64,000 nt of DNA from Lentzea pudingi (GCF_014646255.1 NZ_BMNC01000011.1:1-64000); one strand, 5' to 3'. Positions 36,200-44,904 are shown, counted from the stretch's first letter. The notes: generated from the letters alone by a model not told the origin. Program-made: numbers and translations.

Positions 36200-37402
36200 T
36201 CAGCCGCGCACGAGCGGCCGGGCCAGCAAGATCGCGGTCAATCCCACGATCGAGCCCGCCACGACGTAGACGGTGCCGAGCGACGTGGCGTTCGCGAGCG
36301 GCCCGGCGAGGCCCGCGCCCAACGGCGAGAGACCCCAGGCGAGCACCCGATAAGCGCTGGTCACACGACCCATCATCGGGCCGGGCGTGAGCCGCTGCCG
36401 CCGGGTCGCGGACAGCACGTTCCACCCGGCGGACGCCACGCCGAACAGCACGCACGCGAGCAACGCCACAGTCAGCCACGGCGTGAGGCCGAACAACGCG
36501 AACCCGGCGCCGAGCAACGCGAGGAAGCAGGCCATGACCCGGCCCGAACCCCACCGCGCCGCGAGCCGCGGGGACGCCCAGGCGCCTAGCAGAGCACCGG
36601 CCGCCATGCACACTACGAGCAGCGGAACCACCGGTTCGGCGAGGCCGAGCACCTGGATGGAGTAGAGCGCCAGCATGGCGTTGATCGCGGCCGCGCACAC
36701 AGCTGTGATTGCAACGGCAACTACCAGTGACCGCAGGCCAGGGGTCCGCACGAGGAACCGGGCACCCTCGGCGAGCTGTCCACGAAGATCACTCCCGGAG
36801 CGTTCCGGAGCGACGTCCGGCACGCGGGACGCGAGCACCGCGGCGACGACGAACGAGACCGCGTCGAGAGCGAAGCAGGCCGCCGGAGCCCACCAGAAGA
36901 GCGCCGCGGCGGCCAGCGGACCCGCCAGGTCCATGCCGATGGTCTCGACCGTCACGAACCGTCCGTTGGCCGCCTCGAGCTCGCCCGGCCCCGCGAGCTC
37001 GACGAGCAACACCTGGGACGCCGAGTCCGCGAACGTCTCCGCGGAGGTCAGCACGAAAGCCGTGGCGCACAAGGCGACGACCGTCGCGTGTCCGGTGTGG
37101 ACGGCGAAGGCGAGCGTTCCGGTCACCCCGGCGCGCAGCCAATGTGCCACGACGACAACGGTTCTCGGTCGCCAACGGTCCACAAGGGCGCCCGCGGGCA
37201 GTGCGACGAGCAACCAGGGCAGGGTGAGCGCGACGGCCACAGCGGACACCGCGAGCGGGCTGCGGGTGCTCGCGGCCGTGAACAAGGGCAGCGCGACGAG
37301 GCGCACGCCGTCGCCCACGAGCGACACCGCCCAAGCTCCGGTGAGCGCTCGGAAACCCCGTCCATGCACGCCTTTTGCCGTATGACGCACGTCACGTTCC
37401 AT
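36200..37402 (-). CDS. MFS transporter (MFS_3/enterobactin-exporter-like)
   Basis: This 400-residue protein has about 12 hydrophobic segments and the MFS loop motif (LPAGALVDRWRPRTV) after helix 2, with its counterpart in the second half (ASPRLAARWGSGRVM). The group exports drugs, siderophores or other small molecules. It lacks any ribosome site; TAGCGT 8 bases before ATG 37402 could be a -10 for a leaderless mRNA. It diverges from the DSVRIT-repeat gene and shares its 207-bp upstream region, so co-regulation with that gene is possible. Confidence 0.88.
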   Translation of the reverse strand: MERDVRHTAKGVHGRGFRALTGAWAVSLVGDGVRLVALPLFTAASTRSPLAVSAVAVALTLPWLLVALPAGALVDRWRPRTVVVVAHWLRAGVTGTLAFAVHTGHATVVALCATAFVLTSAETFADSASQVLLVELAGPGELEAANGRFVTVETIGMDLAGPLAAAALFWWAPAACFALDAVSFVVAAVLASRVPDVAPERSGSDLRGQLAEGARFLVRTPGLRSLVVAVAITAVCAAAINAMLALYSIQVLGLAEPVVPLLVVCMAAGALLGAWASPRLAARWGSGRVMACFLALLGAGFALFGLTPWLTVALLACVLFGVASAGWNVLSATRRQRLTPGPMMGRVTSAYRVLAWGLSPLGAGLAGPLANATSLGTVYVVAGSIVGLTAILLARPLVRG

Positions 37403-37528
37403 CAGGTTGAACGCTACAGAGCGTGTCCATACCGGCCAGTAAGGCCAACGAGTGCTCTCGTGCGGCGCAGCGGTTACACCCGGTCAGGCCTCACCCGGAC
37501 GGCGGCGAACGGGTGCCGGTTTGGGGTC

Positions 37529-37557
37529 TTGTTCCCGGAACACCCACCTCTTAGCTT
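37529..37557 (+). promoter_or_regulatory. Candidate promoter and palindromic operator of the DSVRIT-repeat gene
   Basis: TTGTTC (37529-37534) and TAGCTT (37552-37557) are separated by 17 bases and fit a housekeeping promoter about 50 bases upstream of ATG 37610. The -35 overlaps the palindrome TGTTCC-C-GGAACA (37530-37542), which could be a repressor site. Alternatively the GGAAC part is an ECF-sigma -35. Confidence 0.4.
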
Positions 37558-37609
37558 TTCACCTATACGGGTCTTGCGCACCCGCCCCGAGCGAGCTGGA
37601 GGACACAAA

Positions 37610-38200
37610 ATGTTCACGATGACCCGCCCCGAGGCCGTGACCTTCACTCTTCCGAGCTACAAGGATGATTCAGTGCGTATCACCGCGAGTGACTCCGTCC
37701 GGATCACGATGGACGACTCCGTTCGGATCACCGCGGCCGGTTCGGTGCGGATCACCGCCCGCGACTCCGTGCGCATCACCATGGCGGACTCGGTCCGCAT
37801 CACGGCGAGCGATTCGGTCAGGATCACGTGTGCCGATTCTGTCCGGATCACTGCCCGTGAGGACTCCGTTCGGATCACCGCTCAGCAGGATTCCGTCAGG
37901 ATCACTGCGCGTGAGGACTCGGTCCGGATCACCATGGACGATTCGGTCCGGATCACCGCGCACGACGACTCCGTGCGGATCACGATGGACGACTCGGTCC
38001 GCATCACCGCGCACGACGACAGCGTCCGCATCACCGCGCACGACGACTCGGTGCGGATCACGATGGACGACAGCGTGCGCATCACGGCCCACGACGACTC
38101 CGTGCGCATCACGGCCCACGACGACAGCGTCCGCATCACCGCGCTCGACGACTCCGTGCGCATCACGGCACGCCAGGACGACTTCTCCCTCGCGGCCTGA
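37610..38200 (+). CDS. DSVRIT tandem-repeat protein of unknown function
   Basis: This 196-residue protein has a 19-residue N-terminal segment (MFTMTRPEAVTFTLPSYKD), then 20 repeats of 8 or 9 residues, DSVRIT plus two or three variable residues (A-S, M-D, A-R-E, A-H-D and others), then a short tail DDFSLAA. Ribosome site GGAGGA (37598-37603) lies 6 bases before ATG 37610. DSVRIT is invariant except Gly for Asp in repeat 4, while Ser, Arg and Val codons vary widely. S, R, T and V, I alternate, which suggests short beta strands with acidic turns, as in a beta-solenoid. There is no signal peptide, Cys pattern or membrane helix. I do not recognise the family. Confidence 0.8.
   Translation: MFTMTRPEAVTFTLPSYKDDSVRITASDSVRITMDDSVRITAAGSVRITARDSVRITMADSVRITASDSVRITCADSVRITAREDSVRITAQQDSVRITAREDSVRITMDDSVRITAHDDSVRITMDDSVRITAHDDSVRITAHDDSVRITMDDSVRITAHDDSVRITAHDDSVRITALDDSVRITARQDDFSLAA
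37667..38176 (+). repeat. 20 tandem DSVRIT-coding repeats (24 or 27 bp units)
   Basis: Twenty in-frame units: the first seven are 24 bp, units 8-10 are 27 bp, then 24- and 27-bp units mix (11, 13 and 16 are 24 bp ending Met-Asp; 12, 14, 15 and 17-20 are 27 bp, mostly ending Ala-His-Asp). The later units are more alike at DNA level than the first ones, so expansion was probably more recent at the 3' side. Confidence 0.95.
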
Positions 38201-38216
38201 GACCCCGCACCTCGGC

Positions 38217-38885
38217 TCAGGCCGCCGGTTCACCCAGGTACGGCAACCACTGCGGATCAGCCTCGGCCACGCCGGCGAGCAACCGCCAGTGCGGGCCCCG
38301 CGGCGCCGCCGGAACGACGCGCAGCCGCCAGCCCAGTTCGGACAGCAGCTTGTCCGCCTTGCGGTGGTTGCACTTCGCGCAGCAGGCGACGCAGTTGGTC
38401 CAGGTGTGAGGTCCGCCACGCGAGCGCGGCACGACGTGGTCGATCGTCTCGGCCCGCCCGCCGCAGTAGGCGCAGCGATAACGGTCGCGGTGCATGAGCC
38501 CGGCACGGGTCATCGGCACGCGGCCGCGATAAGGAACGCGCACGTAGGAGCTCAGCCGGATCACGGACGGCACGAGCACCTCGGACTTCGACGAGTGCAG
38601 CACCAGCCCGGAGGCGTCCCCGTGCACGACTTCGGCTTTCCCGCAGACCACGAGGACGACCGCCCGGCGCAGTGACAACGCCGTGAGCGGCTCGAACGTG
38701 GCGTTCAGCAGCAGGACCTTGCGTCTTCCCCAGGGGAAAACCGCCGGCGTCGGACCGGGACCTCCCCCATCTCGATCCCCATCCGGCACGACCCGGAGCT
38801 CGGGCTGATTTCGGCATGGGGGGACCGTCGGCGCCGCCTCGCTCGAAAGCGAGCCGCCGATAGGGGTCGGTTGTCGGTCTGGCAC
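38217..38885 (-). CDS. HNH endonuclease-domain protein (Rv2469c-like)
   Basis: This 222-residue protein has a disordered N-terminus, then KVLLLNATFEPLTALSLRRA (typical of the Rv2469c group) and a C-terminal zinc-bound HNH domain: CAYCGG, TIDHVVPRSRGGPHTWTN and CCAKCNHRKADK, with catalytic His in DHV. It probably cleaves or binds DNA; the true role of this conserved actinobacterial protein is not known to me. The GTG at 38885 is preceded by GGAGGTGG. It is convergent with the DSVRIT-repeat gene, with 16 bases between stop codons. Confidence 0.87.
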   Translation of the reverse strand: MPDRQPTPIGGSLSSEAAPTVPPCRNQPELRVVPDGDRDGGGPGPTPAVFPWGRRKVLLLNATFEPLTALSLRRAVVLVVCGKAEVVHGDASGLVLHSSKSEVLVPSVIRLSSYVRVPYRGRVPMTRAGLMHRDRYRCAYCGGRAETIDHVVPRSRGGPHTWTNCVACCAKCNHRKADKLLSELGWRLRVVPAAPRGPHWRLLAGVAEADPQWLPYLGEPAA

Positions 38886-38936
38886 GCGACCACCTCCACC
38901 GGTTCAGCCATAGGAGACCACACTTACCAGGAAAAA

Positions 38937-38962
38937 ATCACGTGTGATAAGTGACGTGTCAC
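38937..38962. promoter_or_regulatory. Two adjacent 12-bp inverted repeats between divergent genes
   Basis: ATCAC-GT-GTGAT (38937-38948) and GTGAC-GT-GTCAC (38951-38962) are two palindromes with centres 14 bp apart, located between the divergent HNH and prolyl oligopeptidase genes. They may bind a dimeric regulator to control either or both. Confidence 0.4.
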
Positions 38963-39037
38963 GGATGCGTGATCGAACCTGGGGTGAACCAGCTCCCTAA
39001 CGGAGATGGTTTTCAAGAGCCCGCTACCCTTGACAAG

Positions 39038-41134
39038 GTGACAGAGGCACCCTCCACTCCACTGCCTGCGACGATCTCCTACCCGATCGCCGAGCGGCTA
39101 AACCTCACCGAGCAGCTCCACGGGCGCGCAGTCGCCGATCCGTACCGCTGGCTCGAGGACACGGCAGACCCCCGCACCGCGGAGTGGTCGCAGGCGCAGG
39201 ACGTGCTCGCGCGCTCCTGGCTGGACGCGATGCCCGGCCGCGCACGCCTGGGCGAGCGGCTCAGGGAGCTGATGCGCACGGGTTCGGTGTCCACGCCGGT
39301 CTGGCGCGCGGGCAGGGCGTTCTTCACCCGCCGCGGCCCCGAGCAGGACCACCCCGTCGTCGTGGTGCGCGAGAGCGACGGCACCGAGCGCGTGCTGCTC
39401 GACGTCAGCGTCCTCGACCCGTCCGGTGCGACCACCCTGGACAGCTGGTCCCCCAGCATCGAGGGCGAACGCCTCGCCTACCAGGTGTCCGTCGGCGGCA
39501 ACGAGCACTCGCTGCTGCACGTCCTGGACGTCACGACGGGCGAGCACGTCGAGGGTCCGATCGACCGGTGCCGCTACTCCTCCGTCGGCTGGCTGCCGGG
39601 CGGCGAGGAGTTCTACTACGTGCGCCAGCTCGACCCGGCCCTGCTGCCCGAGGACGAGAAGCTGTTCCACCGCCGCGTGTGGCGCCACCGCGTCGGCACG
39701 GACCCGGAGACCGACCTCAACGTGCACGGCGACGGCGAGGCGCACACCTTCTACTACTCGCTCACCGTCTCGCAGGACGGCCGCTGGCTCGTCGTGAGCG
39801 GCGCGCCCAGCACGCTCAAGCACGACTCCGTGTGGATCGCCGACCTGCACGGCGACGGCGAGCTCGAGCCCGTGATCCTCACCGACGCCGGCGTGCAGTG
39901 CTCCGCGTTCGTCGCCCGCGACGGCAGGCTCTACCTGCACACCAACCACGGCGCGCCCCGGCAGCGGCTCTGCGTCGCCGACCCCGCGCGCCCCACCGAG
40001 TGGACCGAGCTCATCGCCGAGGAGCCGGACTCGGTCCTCGACGGCGTGCGCTGGATGAACGGCGACCTGGTCGTCCTGCGCACCCGGCACGCGGTGTCCG
40101 AGCTGCACCTGCACGACGCCGCGACCGGCGCGCACCAGCGGGAGATCCCGCTGCCCGGCACGGGTTCGCTGCACGGCATGTCCGTTGTGGACGCCCTGAC
40201 CACGCACGACCAGGACACGCTGTGGTTCGGGTGGACGGACTTCGTGACGCCGCAGTCGGTGTTCCGGTTCTCGAAGGCGACCGGTGAGACGGTGCTGCAC
40301 GAGGCCGCACCGGGCCGCGTCGAGCTGCCGGCCGTCACCACGCAGCAGATCGCGTACGAGTCCAAGGACGGCACGACGGTCCGGATGTTCGTCGTCAGCG
40401 GCGAGCAGAAGCCCGACCTGCCCCGTCCCACGCTGCTCACCGGCTACGGCGGCTTCGCGATCGGACGCGGCCCCGGCTACAGCGCGACCACGCTCGCGTG
40501 GGTCGAGGCGGGCGGCGTGTGGGTGCACGTGTCGTTGCGCGGCGGCGACGAGGAAGGCGAGGACTGGCACGTCGCCGGCATGCGCGCCAACAAGCAGAAC
40601 GTGTTCGACGACTTCCACGCCGCGGCGGAACGCCTGGTGCGCGACGGGTGGACGACGCCGCAGCAGCTGTCGATCATGGGAGGCTCCAACGGCGGTCTGC
40701 TCGTGGGCGCCGCGCTGACGCAGCGGCCCGAGCTGTACGCGGCCGTGGTGTGCTCAGCGCCACTGCTCGACATGGTGCGCTACGAGAAGTTCCTGCTCGG
40801 ACGGTTGTGGGCCGACGAGTACGGCAGCGCAAGCGTTTCCGAGGAGCTGGGCTGGCTGCTCTCCTACTCGCCTTATCACCAAGTGGTAACGGACGTTGAG
40901 TACCCTTCTGTGTTGTTCACGGTGTTCGAGTCGGATTCTCGTGTGGACCCCAACCACGCCAGGAAGATGTGCGCGGCGCTGCAGCACGCTTCGTCAAGTG
41001 ATCCGACCAAGCACCCCGTGCTGATCCGCCGCGAGACCGAGGTCGGTCACGCGGGCAGGTCGGTCAGCCGGACGGTGGCTCTCGCCGTGGACCAGCTGAC
41101 GTTTCTCGCGAATGCCACCGGCATGGAGTTGTAG
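39038..41134 (+). CDS. Prolyl oligopeptidase family serine peptidase (S9A)
   Basis: This 698-residue protein has an N-terminal cap and beta-propeller followed by an alpha/beta hydrolase domain with nucleophile S550 in GGSNGG, D633 in SDSRVD and H671 in GHAGRS, the S9 triad. It cleaves short peptides after proline or, in oligopeptidase B-like members, after basic residues. No signal peptide is present. GTG 39038 has no ribosome site but a TACCCT element 7 bases upstream, so a leaderless mRNA is possible; longer starts run into the inverted repeats. The MscS channel gene follows 14 bases later. Confidence 0.92.
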   Translation: MTEAPSTPLPATISYPIAERLNLTEQLHGRAVADPYRWLEDTADPRTAEWSQAQDVLARSWLDAMPGRARLGERLRELMRTGSVSTPVWRAGRAFFTRRGPEQDHPVVVVRESDGTERVLLDVSVLDPSGATTLDSWSPSIEGERLAYQVSVGGNEHSLLHVLDVTTGEHVEGPIDRCRYSSVGWLPGGEEFYYVRQLDPALLPEDEKLFHRRVWRHRVGTDPETDLNVHGDGEAHTFYYSLTVSQDGRWLVVSGAPSTLKHDSVWIADLHGDGELEPVILTDAGVQCSAFVARDGRLYLHTNHGAPRQRLCVADPARPTEWTELIAEEPDSVLDGVRWMNGDLVVLRTRHAVSELHLHDAATGAHQREIPLPGTGSLHGMSVVDALTTHDQDTLWFGWTDFVTPQSVFRFSKATGETVLHEAAPGRVELPAVTTQQIAYESKDGTTVRMFVVSGEQKPDLPRPTLLTGYGGFAIGRGPGYSATTLAWVEAGGVWVHVSLRGGDEEGEDWHVAGMRANKQNVFDDFHAAAERLVRDGWTTPQQLSIMGGSNGGLLVGAALTQRPELYAAVVCSAPLLDMVRYEKFLLGRLWADEYGSASVSEELGWLLSYSPYHQVVTDVEYPSVLFTVFESDSRVDPNHARKMCAALQHASSSDPTKHPVLIRRETEVGHAGRSVSRTVALAVDQLTFLANATGMEL

Positions 41135-41148
41135 GAGGGCACGACCAG

Positions 41149-42051
41149 GTGACCAGTCCCGTGGATGACGTCACGAACAAGGCTGCTGAGGCGGTCACCT
41201 TCGTCGACAAGTACGGCCCGATGATCCTCACGGGCGCGATCAAGATCATCGTGATCCTGATCGCCGCCGTCGTGATCAGGGCTCTGCTGCGCAAGGTCAT
41301 CGACCGGATCACCACGCCCGGCAAGGAAGGCAGGAAGCCGGGACTCCTCAAGCCGTTGCGCGAGCGGGCCCCTCAGGCGCTCGGAAACTTGATCTCCGAG
41401 CGCCGGGAGCAGCGCGCGAAGACGATCGGCTCGGTGCTCAAGTCCATCGTCACGATCATGATCTTCGGCATCGCCTTCCTCGAGATCCTGATCGTGGTGG
41501 GCATCAACATCACGCCGATCCTGACCTCGGCGGGCATCCTGGGCGTCGCCATCGGTTTCGGCGCCCAGAACCTGGTGAAGGACTTCCTGGCCGGCATGTT
41601 CATGCTGCTGGAGGACCAGTACGGCGTCGGCGACGTCGTGGACCTGGGCCCTGCGACCGGCACCGTCGAGGCCGTCGCGCTGCGCACCACCACGATCCGG
41701 GACACCGGCGGCACCGTCTGGTACGTCCGCAACGGCGAGATCCTGCGCGTCGGCAACTCGTCGCAGGGCTTCGCGGTCGCGGTCGTCGACCTGCCGCTGA
41801 GCTACGGCGCGAACCTCGCCGAGGCCACCCAGGTGCTCGACCGCACAGTCCGCGAGGTGGCCGACAAGGACCCGCTGAAGGCCGACATCACGGCCAAGCC
41901 CGAGGTGCTCGGCGTCGAGAAGTTCACGCCGGAGGGCATCACCCTGCGGGTCACCGCGAAGACGCGTCCCGGCCGTCAGTGGGCGGTCCAGCGCAACCTG
42001 CGCGCGCAGCTGATGCCGGCGCTGGAAGAAGCCGGTTTCACCGCGAAATAG
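41149..42051 (+). CDS. MscS-type mechanosensitive ion channel
   Basis: This 300-residue membrane protein has an N-terminal helix (IKIIVILIAAVVIRALL), a second (SIVTIMIFGIAFLEILIVVG), and the pore helix region (SAGILGVAIGFGAQNLVKDFLAGMFM) that is the MscS signature, followed by the beta domain (DQYGVGDVVDLG). It opens under membrane tension during osmotic downshock. The GTG start follows AGGAGG. It is in an operon with the peptidase gene. Confidence 0.92.
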   Translation: MTSPVDDVTNKAAEAVTFVDKYGPMILTGAIKIIVILIAAVVIRALLRKVIDRITTPGKEGRKPGLLKPLRERAPQALGNLISERREQRAKTIGSVLKSIVTIMIFGIAFLEILIVVGINITPILTSAGILGVAIGFGAQNLVKDFLAGMFMLLEDQYGVGDVVDLGPATGTVEAVALRTTTIRDTGGTVWYVRNGEILRVGNSSQGFAVAVVDLPLSYGANLAEATQVLDRTVREVADKDPLKADITAKPEVLGVEKFTPEGITLRVTAKTRPGRQWAVQRNLRAQLMPALEEAGFTAK

Positions 42052-42065
42052 CTCCAAACGCAGGT

Positions 42066-42109
42066 GCCGGGTGAGTTAGAACACCCATTCGAGACGATGA
42101 TCACCCGGC
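42066..42109 (+). terminator. Long-loop inverted repeat after mscS
   Basis: A 9-bp perfect inverted repeat (GCCGGGTGA at 42066-42074, TCACCCGGC at 42101-42109) is separated by 26 bases. It is a weak terminator or a regulatory palindrome ahead of glbO. Confidence 0.35.
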
Positions 42110-42192
42110 GTCCTGCCAGTTCACACCCCTATGGCGCACCCAACAGCCGGGGTGCCCTGCGCGCGGTGGCCCGCGTGAGTCAGGATGGGTGT

Positions 42193-42576
42193 GTGGGAAA
42201 CCCCGTGAGCTTCTTCGAACAGGTCGGTGGCGAGGAGACGTTCCACCGCATCGTCGCGCGCTTCTACAAAGAGGTGAAGTCCGACGAGGTCCTCCTCCCC
42301 CTGTACCCGGAAGAAGACCTCGGACCTGCGGAGGAACGGCTGCGGCTGTTCCTGATGCAGTACTGGGGCGGCCCCCACACCTACTCGGACAACCGGGGCC
42401 ACCCGCGGCTGCGGATGCGCCACGTGCCGTTCAAGATCGGACCGATCGAGCGGGACGCGTGGCTGCGCTGCATGAGGATCGCCGTCGACGAGGCCGGCTT
42501 GGACGAGGCTCACCGCAAGCAGCTCTGGGACTACATGGAGATGGCGGCGAACAGTCTGATGAACAGCTTTTCCTGA
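42193..42576 (+). CDS. glbO: Group II truncated haemoglobin (GlbO)
   Basis: This 127-residue globin has EERLRLFLMQYWGGPHTYSD, then RGHPRLRMRHVPFKI with the proximal His, and WLRCM with the conserved Trp G8 of group II truncated haemoglobins. Such proteins bind oxygen and NO, often with respiratory or peroxidase-like roles. GTG 42193 is chosen from the family start (NPVSFFEQVGGEETF); longer in-frame GTGs exist. The order glbO-aglA is the same as Rv2470-Rv2471. Confidence 0.92.
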   Translation: MGNPVSFFEQVGGEETFHRIVARFYKEVKSDEVLLPLYPEEDLGPAEERLRLFLMQYWGGPHTYSDNRGHPRLRMRHVPFKIGPIERDAWLRCMRIAVDEAGLDEAHRKQLWDYMEMAANSLMNSFS

Positions 42577-42633
42577 CCGCCCGTCACCCGTTCGGGTCCT
42601 TTAGCAGCGAGACGAATGGCAGGATGACCCCCC

Positions 42634-44226
42634 GTGCGCCGATCCTCCGACCTCACCCCTGAGATCGCCGAAGAGTCCGCCTGGTGGCGTGACGCCGTCT
42701 TCTACCAGGTCTACGTGCGTTCCTTCGCCGACTCCAACGGCGACGGCGTCGGCGACCTCGACGGCATCCGCTCCCGCCTCGGCTACCTCGAACTGCTCGG
42801 GGTGGACGCCCTGTGGCTCACCCCGTTCTACCGCTCGCCGATGGCCGACCACGGCTACGACGTGGCCGACCCGCGTGACGTCGACCCGCTGTTCGGCGAC
42901 CTGGCCGCGTTCGACCGGCTGGTGGCGGACGCGCACGAGCACAACATCCGCGTGACGGTCGACCTGGTCCCGAACCACTCGAGCGACCTGCACGTGTGGT
43001 TCCAGGAGGCGCTGCAGGCCGGTCCCGGCAGCATGGAGCGCGCCCGCTACATCTTCCGCGAGGGCCGCGGCTTCGACGGCTCGCAGCCGCCGAACAACTG
43101 GGTGTCCGTCTTCGGCGGTCCCGCGTGGACCCGCGTGCCGGACGGCCAGTGGTACCTGCACCTGTTCGCGCCGGAGCAGCCCGACCTCAACTGGGAGCAC
43201 CCGGAGGTCCGCGCCGACCTGGAGCAGACGCTGCGGTTCTGGCTCGACCGCGGTGTCGACGGCTTCCGCATCGACGTGGCGCACGGCATGGCCAAGCCGG
43301 AAGGCCTGCCGGACATGGAGATCCGCACGCAGATCCCGGGTGTGCTGAGCGACGACGTGCACGACCCGCGGTTCGACAACGACGGCGTGCACGAGATCCA
43401 CCGCATGATCCGCAAGGTCATGGACGGCTACCCCGGCACCATGGCCGTCGGCGAGATCTGGGTGAAGGACGACGAGCGCTTCGCCGCCTACGTCCGCCCC
43501 GACGAGCTGCACCTGGGCTTCAACTTCCGGCTGGTCGAGGCCGGCTTCGACGCCGACGCCGTCCGCACGGCCATCGAGCACTCGCTCGGCGCCGTCGCCC
43601 TGAGCGGCACCCCCGCCACCTGGACGCTGTCCAACCACGACGTGGTGCGCCACGTGACGCGGTACGGCGGCGGCGCGGCCGGCGAGAAGCGGGCCCGCGC
43701 GATGACGCTGGTCGAGCTGGCACTGCCGGGCGTCATCTACCTCTACAACGGCGAAGAGCTCGGCCTGCCGAACGTGGAGCTGCCGGACTGGGCCCTGCAG
43801 GACCCGACCTGGGAGCGTTCCGGGCGCACCGAGCGCGGGCGTGACGGGTGCCGCGTGCCGATCCCCTGGGAGGGCACCAGCCCGCCGTTCGGGTTCTCGA
43901 CGGCCGTGAACACCTGGCTGCCGCAGCCGAACGAGTGGGACCACCTCACGGCCGAGGCACAGCTGGAGGACCCGGGCTCGATGCTCTCGCTCTACCGCGA
44001 GGCGCTGGAGCACCGGAAGTCCAACGCGTCGTTCGCCGGCGACGAGCTCGAGTGGTACGGCGCCCCGGCCGGGTGCTTCGCGTTCCGGCGCAAGGGTGGC
44101 GGGCTGATCTGCGCCCTCAACACCTCGGGCGCGTCCGTGCCGTTGCCGCCCGGCCAGGTGCTGCTGTCGTCCGGTCCGATGGACGGCGACCAGCTGCCGC
44201 CCGACACGGCCGTCTGGCTCGTCTGA
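42634..44226 (+). CDS. aglA: GH13 alpha-glucosidase
   Basis: This 530-residue enzyme hydrolyses alpha-glucosides. The order of GH13 regions is complete: DLVPNHSS (region I), GFRIDVAHG with nucleophile D214 (II), VGEIWV with acid/base E274 (III) and LSNHDV with D336 (IV). The N-terminal WWRDAVFYQVYVRSFADSNGD is typical of oligo-1,6-glucosidase/alpha-glucosidase enzymes. No signal peptide, so cytoplasmic; roles in maltose, trehalose or glycogen turnover are possible. It follows glbO by 57 bases. Confidence 0.93.
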   Translation: MRRSSDLTPEIAEESAWWRDAVFYQVYVRSFADSNGDGVGDLDGIRSRLGYLELLGVDALWLTPFYRSPMADHGYDVADPRDVDPLFGDLAAFDRLVADAHEHNIRVTVDLVPNHSSDLHVWFQEALQAGPGSMERARYIFREGRGFDGSQPPNNWVSVFGGPAWTRVPDGQWYLHLFAPEQPDLNWEHPEVRADLEQTLRFWLDRGVDGFRIDVAHGMAKPEGLPDMEIRTQIPGVLSDDVHDPRFDNDGVHEIHRMIRKVMDGYPGTMAVGEIWVKDDERFAAYVRPDELHLGFNFRLVEAGFDADAVRTAIEHSLGAVALSGTPATWTLSNHDVVRHVTRYGGGAAGEKRARAMTLVELALPGVIYLYNGEELGLPNVELPDWALQDPTWERSGRTERGRDGCRVPIPWEGTSPPFGFSTAVNTWLPQPNEWDHLTAEAQLEDPGSMLSLYREALEHRKSNASFAGDELEWYGAPAGCFAFRRKGGGLICALNTSGASVPLPPGQVLLSSGPMDGDQLPPDTAVWLV

Positions 44227-44238
44227 TCCGCTTCTGAG

Positions 44239-44264
44239 GGGCGGCCACCACCCGGTGGCCGCCC
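44239..44264. terminator. Terminator between aglA and a convergent gene
   Basis: A perfect 11-bp stem (44239-44249 with 44254-44264) closes a 4-base loop. It separates convergent genes and is usable on both strands. Confidence 0.85.
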
Positions 44265-44274
44265 TTCCGGTTCG

Positions 44275-44904
44275 TCAGACGATCAGCGGCAGCATGGAGT
44301 GGCGCCGCCGGACCACCGCGCCGAAGCGGGCGTCGATGCGCAGCCACGAGTCGGTCGCGGTCACCCGCACGTCACCGTCGTCGCCGAGGAAACCCATGCC
44401 CGACAACGCGAACAGGACCCGCAGCGGGATCTTGACGTCGAGGCCGGACCCGCTGACGGTCAGCACCGTCTGATCCAGCAACGAGGCCGGCGGCGTGCCC
44501 TGCGGCCCGGTGTTCTCCCGCGCCACCTCGACGCCCTCGTCCGCGAGCTTCGCGACGACCTCGACCGGCAGCCGGTCGACCATCAGCCAGCCCTCGGCGG
44601 GCGGCAGGGCCGTGCGCCACATCAGGTCCTTGGCGGGTCCCGGGTCGATGCGTTCGTCGCGCATGACCGCGAGGCCCGTCAGCAGCTCCGAGCCGGACAC
44701 CGTGACGTCCGCCGGAATCGCTTGTCCCGCAACGGTTCGCGTCGCGAGCGCGTCGAACGGCGTGGCCACCCACGCGTCGAGCCGCTCCTCGTCGCGGTTG
44801 CGCAGCCGCACGACGCTCTGCGCCTCGAGCCGCACCGCCCGCGCGGCGAACGCACCCAGGTCGTCTCTCTCGGCCGCGTCGGCCAACACCAGTTCAGGCA
44901 CCAT
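44275..44904 (-). CDS. Conserved actinobacterial protein of unknown function (Rv2474c-like by position)
   Basis: This 209-residue protein starts MVPELVLADAAERDDLGAFAARAV. It is a mixed alpha/beta protein with no membrane segment or recognised motif. It overlaps the upstream thioesterase gene by about 11 bases; AGGGGG precedes ATG 44904 closely, and GTG 44901 or GTG 44916 are alternatives. Position next to the thioesterase and gdh, and similar size, match Rv2474c in M. tuberculosis. Function not known to me. Confidence 0.7.
   Translation of the reverse strand: MVPELVLADAAERDDLGAFAARAVRLEAQSVVRLRNRDEERLDAWVATPFDALATRTVAGQAIPADVTVSGSELLTGLAVMRDERIDPGPAKDLMWRTALPPAEGWLMVDRLPVEVVAKLADEGVEVARENTGPQGTPPASLLDQTVLTVSGSGLDVKIPLRVLFALSGMGFLGDDGDVRVTATDSWLRIDARFGAVVRRRHSMLPLIV

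Noticed and set aside
37667..38176. CRISPR-like array suggested by regular 24/27-bp repeats
   Set aside because: Repeats are contiguous with no unique spacers, stay in one reading frame and show third-position variation, so they are coding.
37665..38675. Alternative frames open across the repeat on both strands
   Set aside because: Frame openness in other frames follows from the periodic sequence. Only the DSVRIT frame has a ribosome site, a conserved peptide and synonymous codon variation.
38951..39037. N-terminal extension of the prolyl oligopeptidase from an upstream start
   Set aside because: The added residues (TCHGCVIEPGVNQ) do not belong to the family and overlap the palindromes; GTG 39038 fits better.
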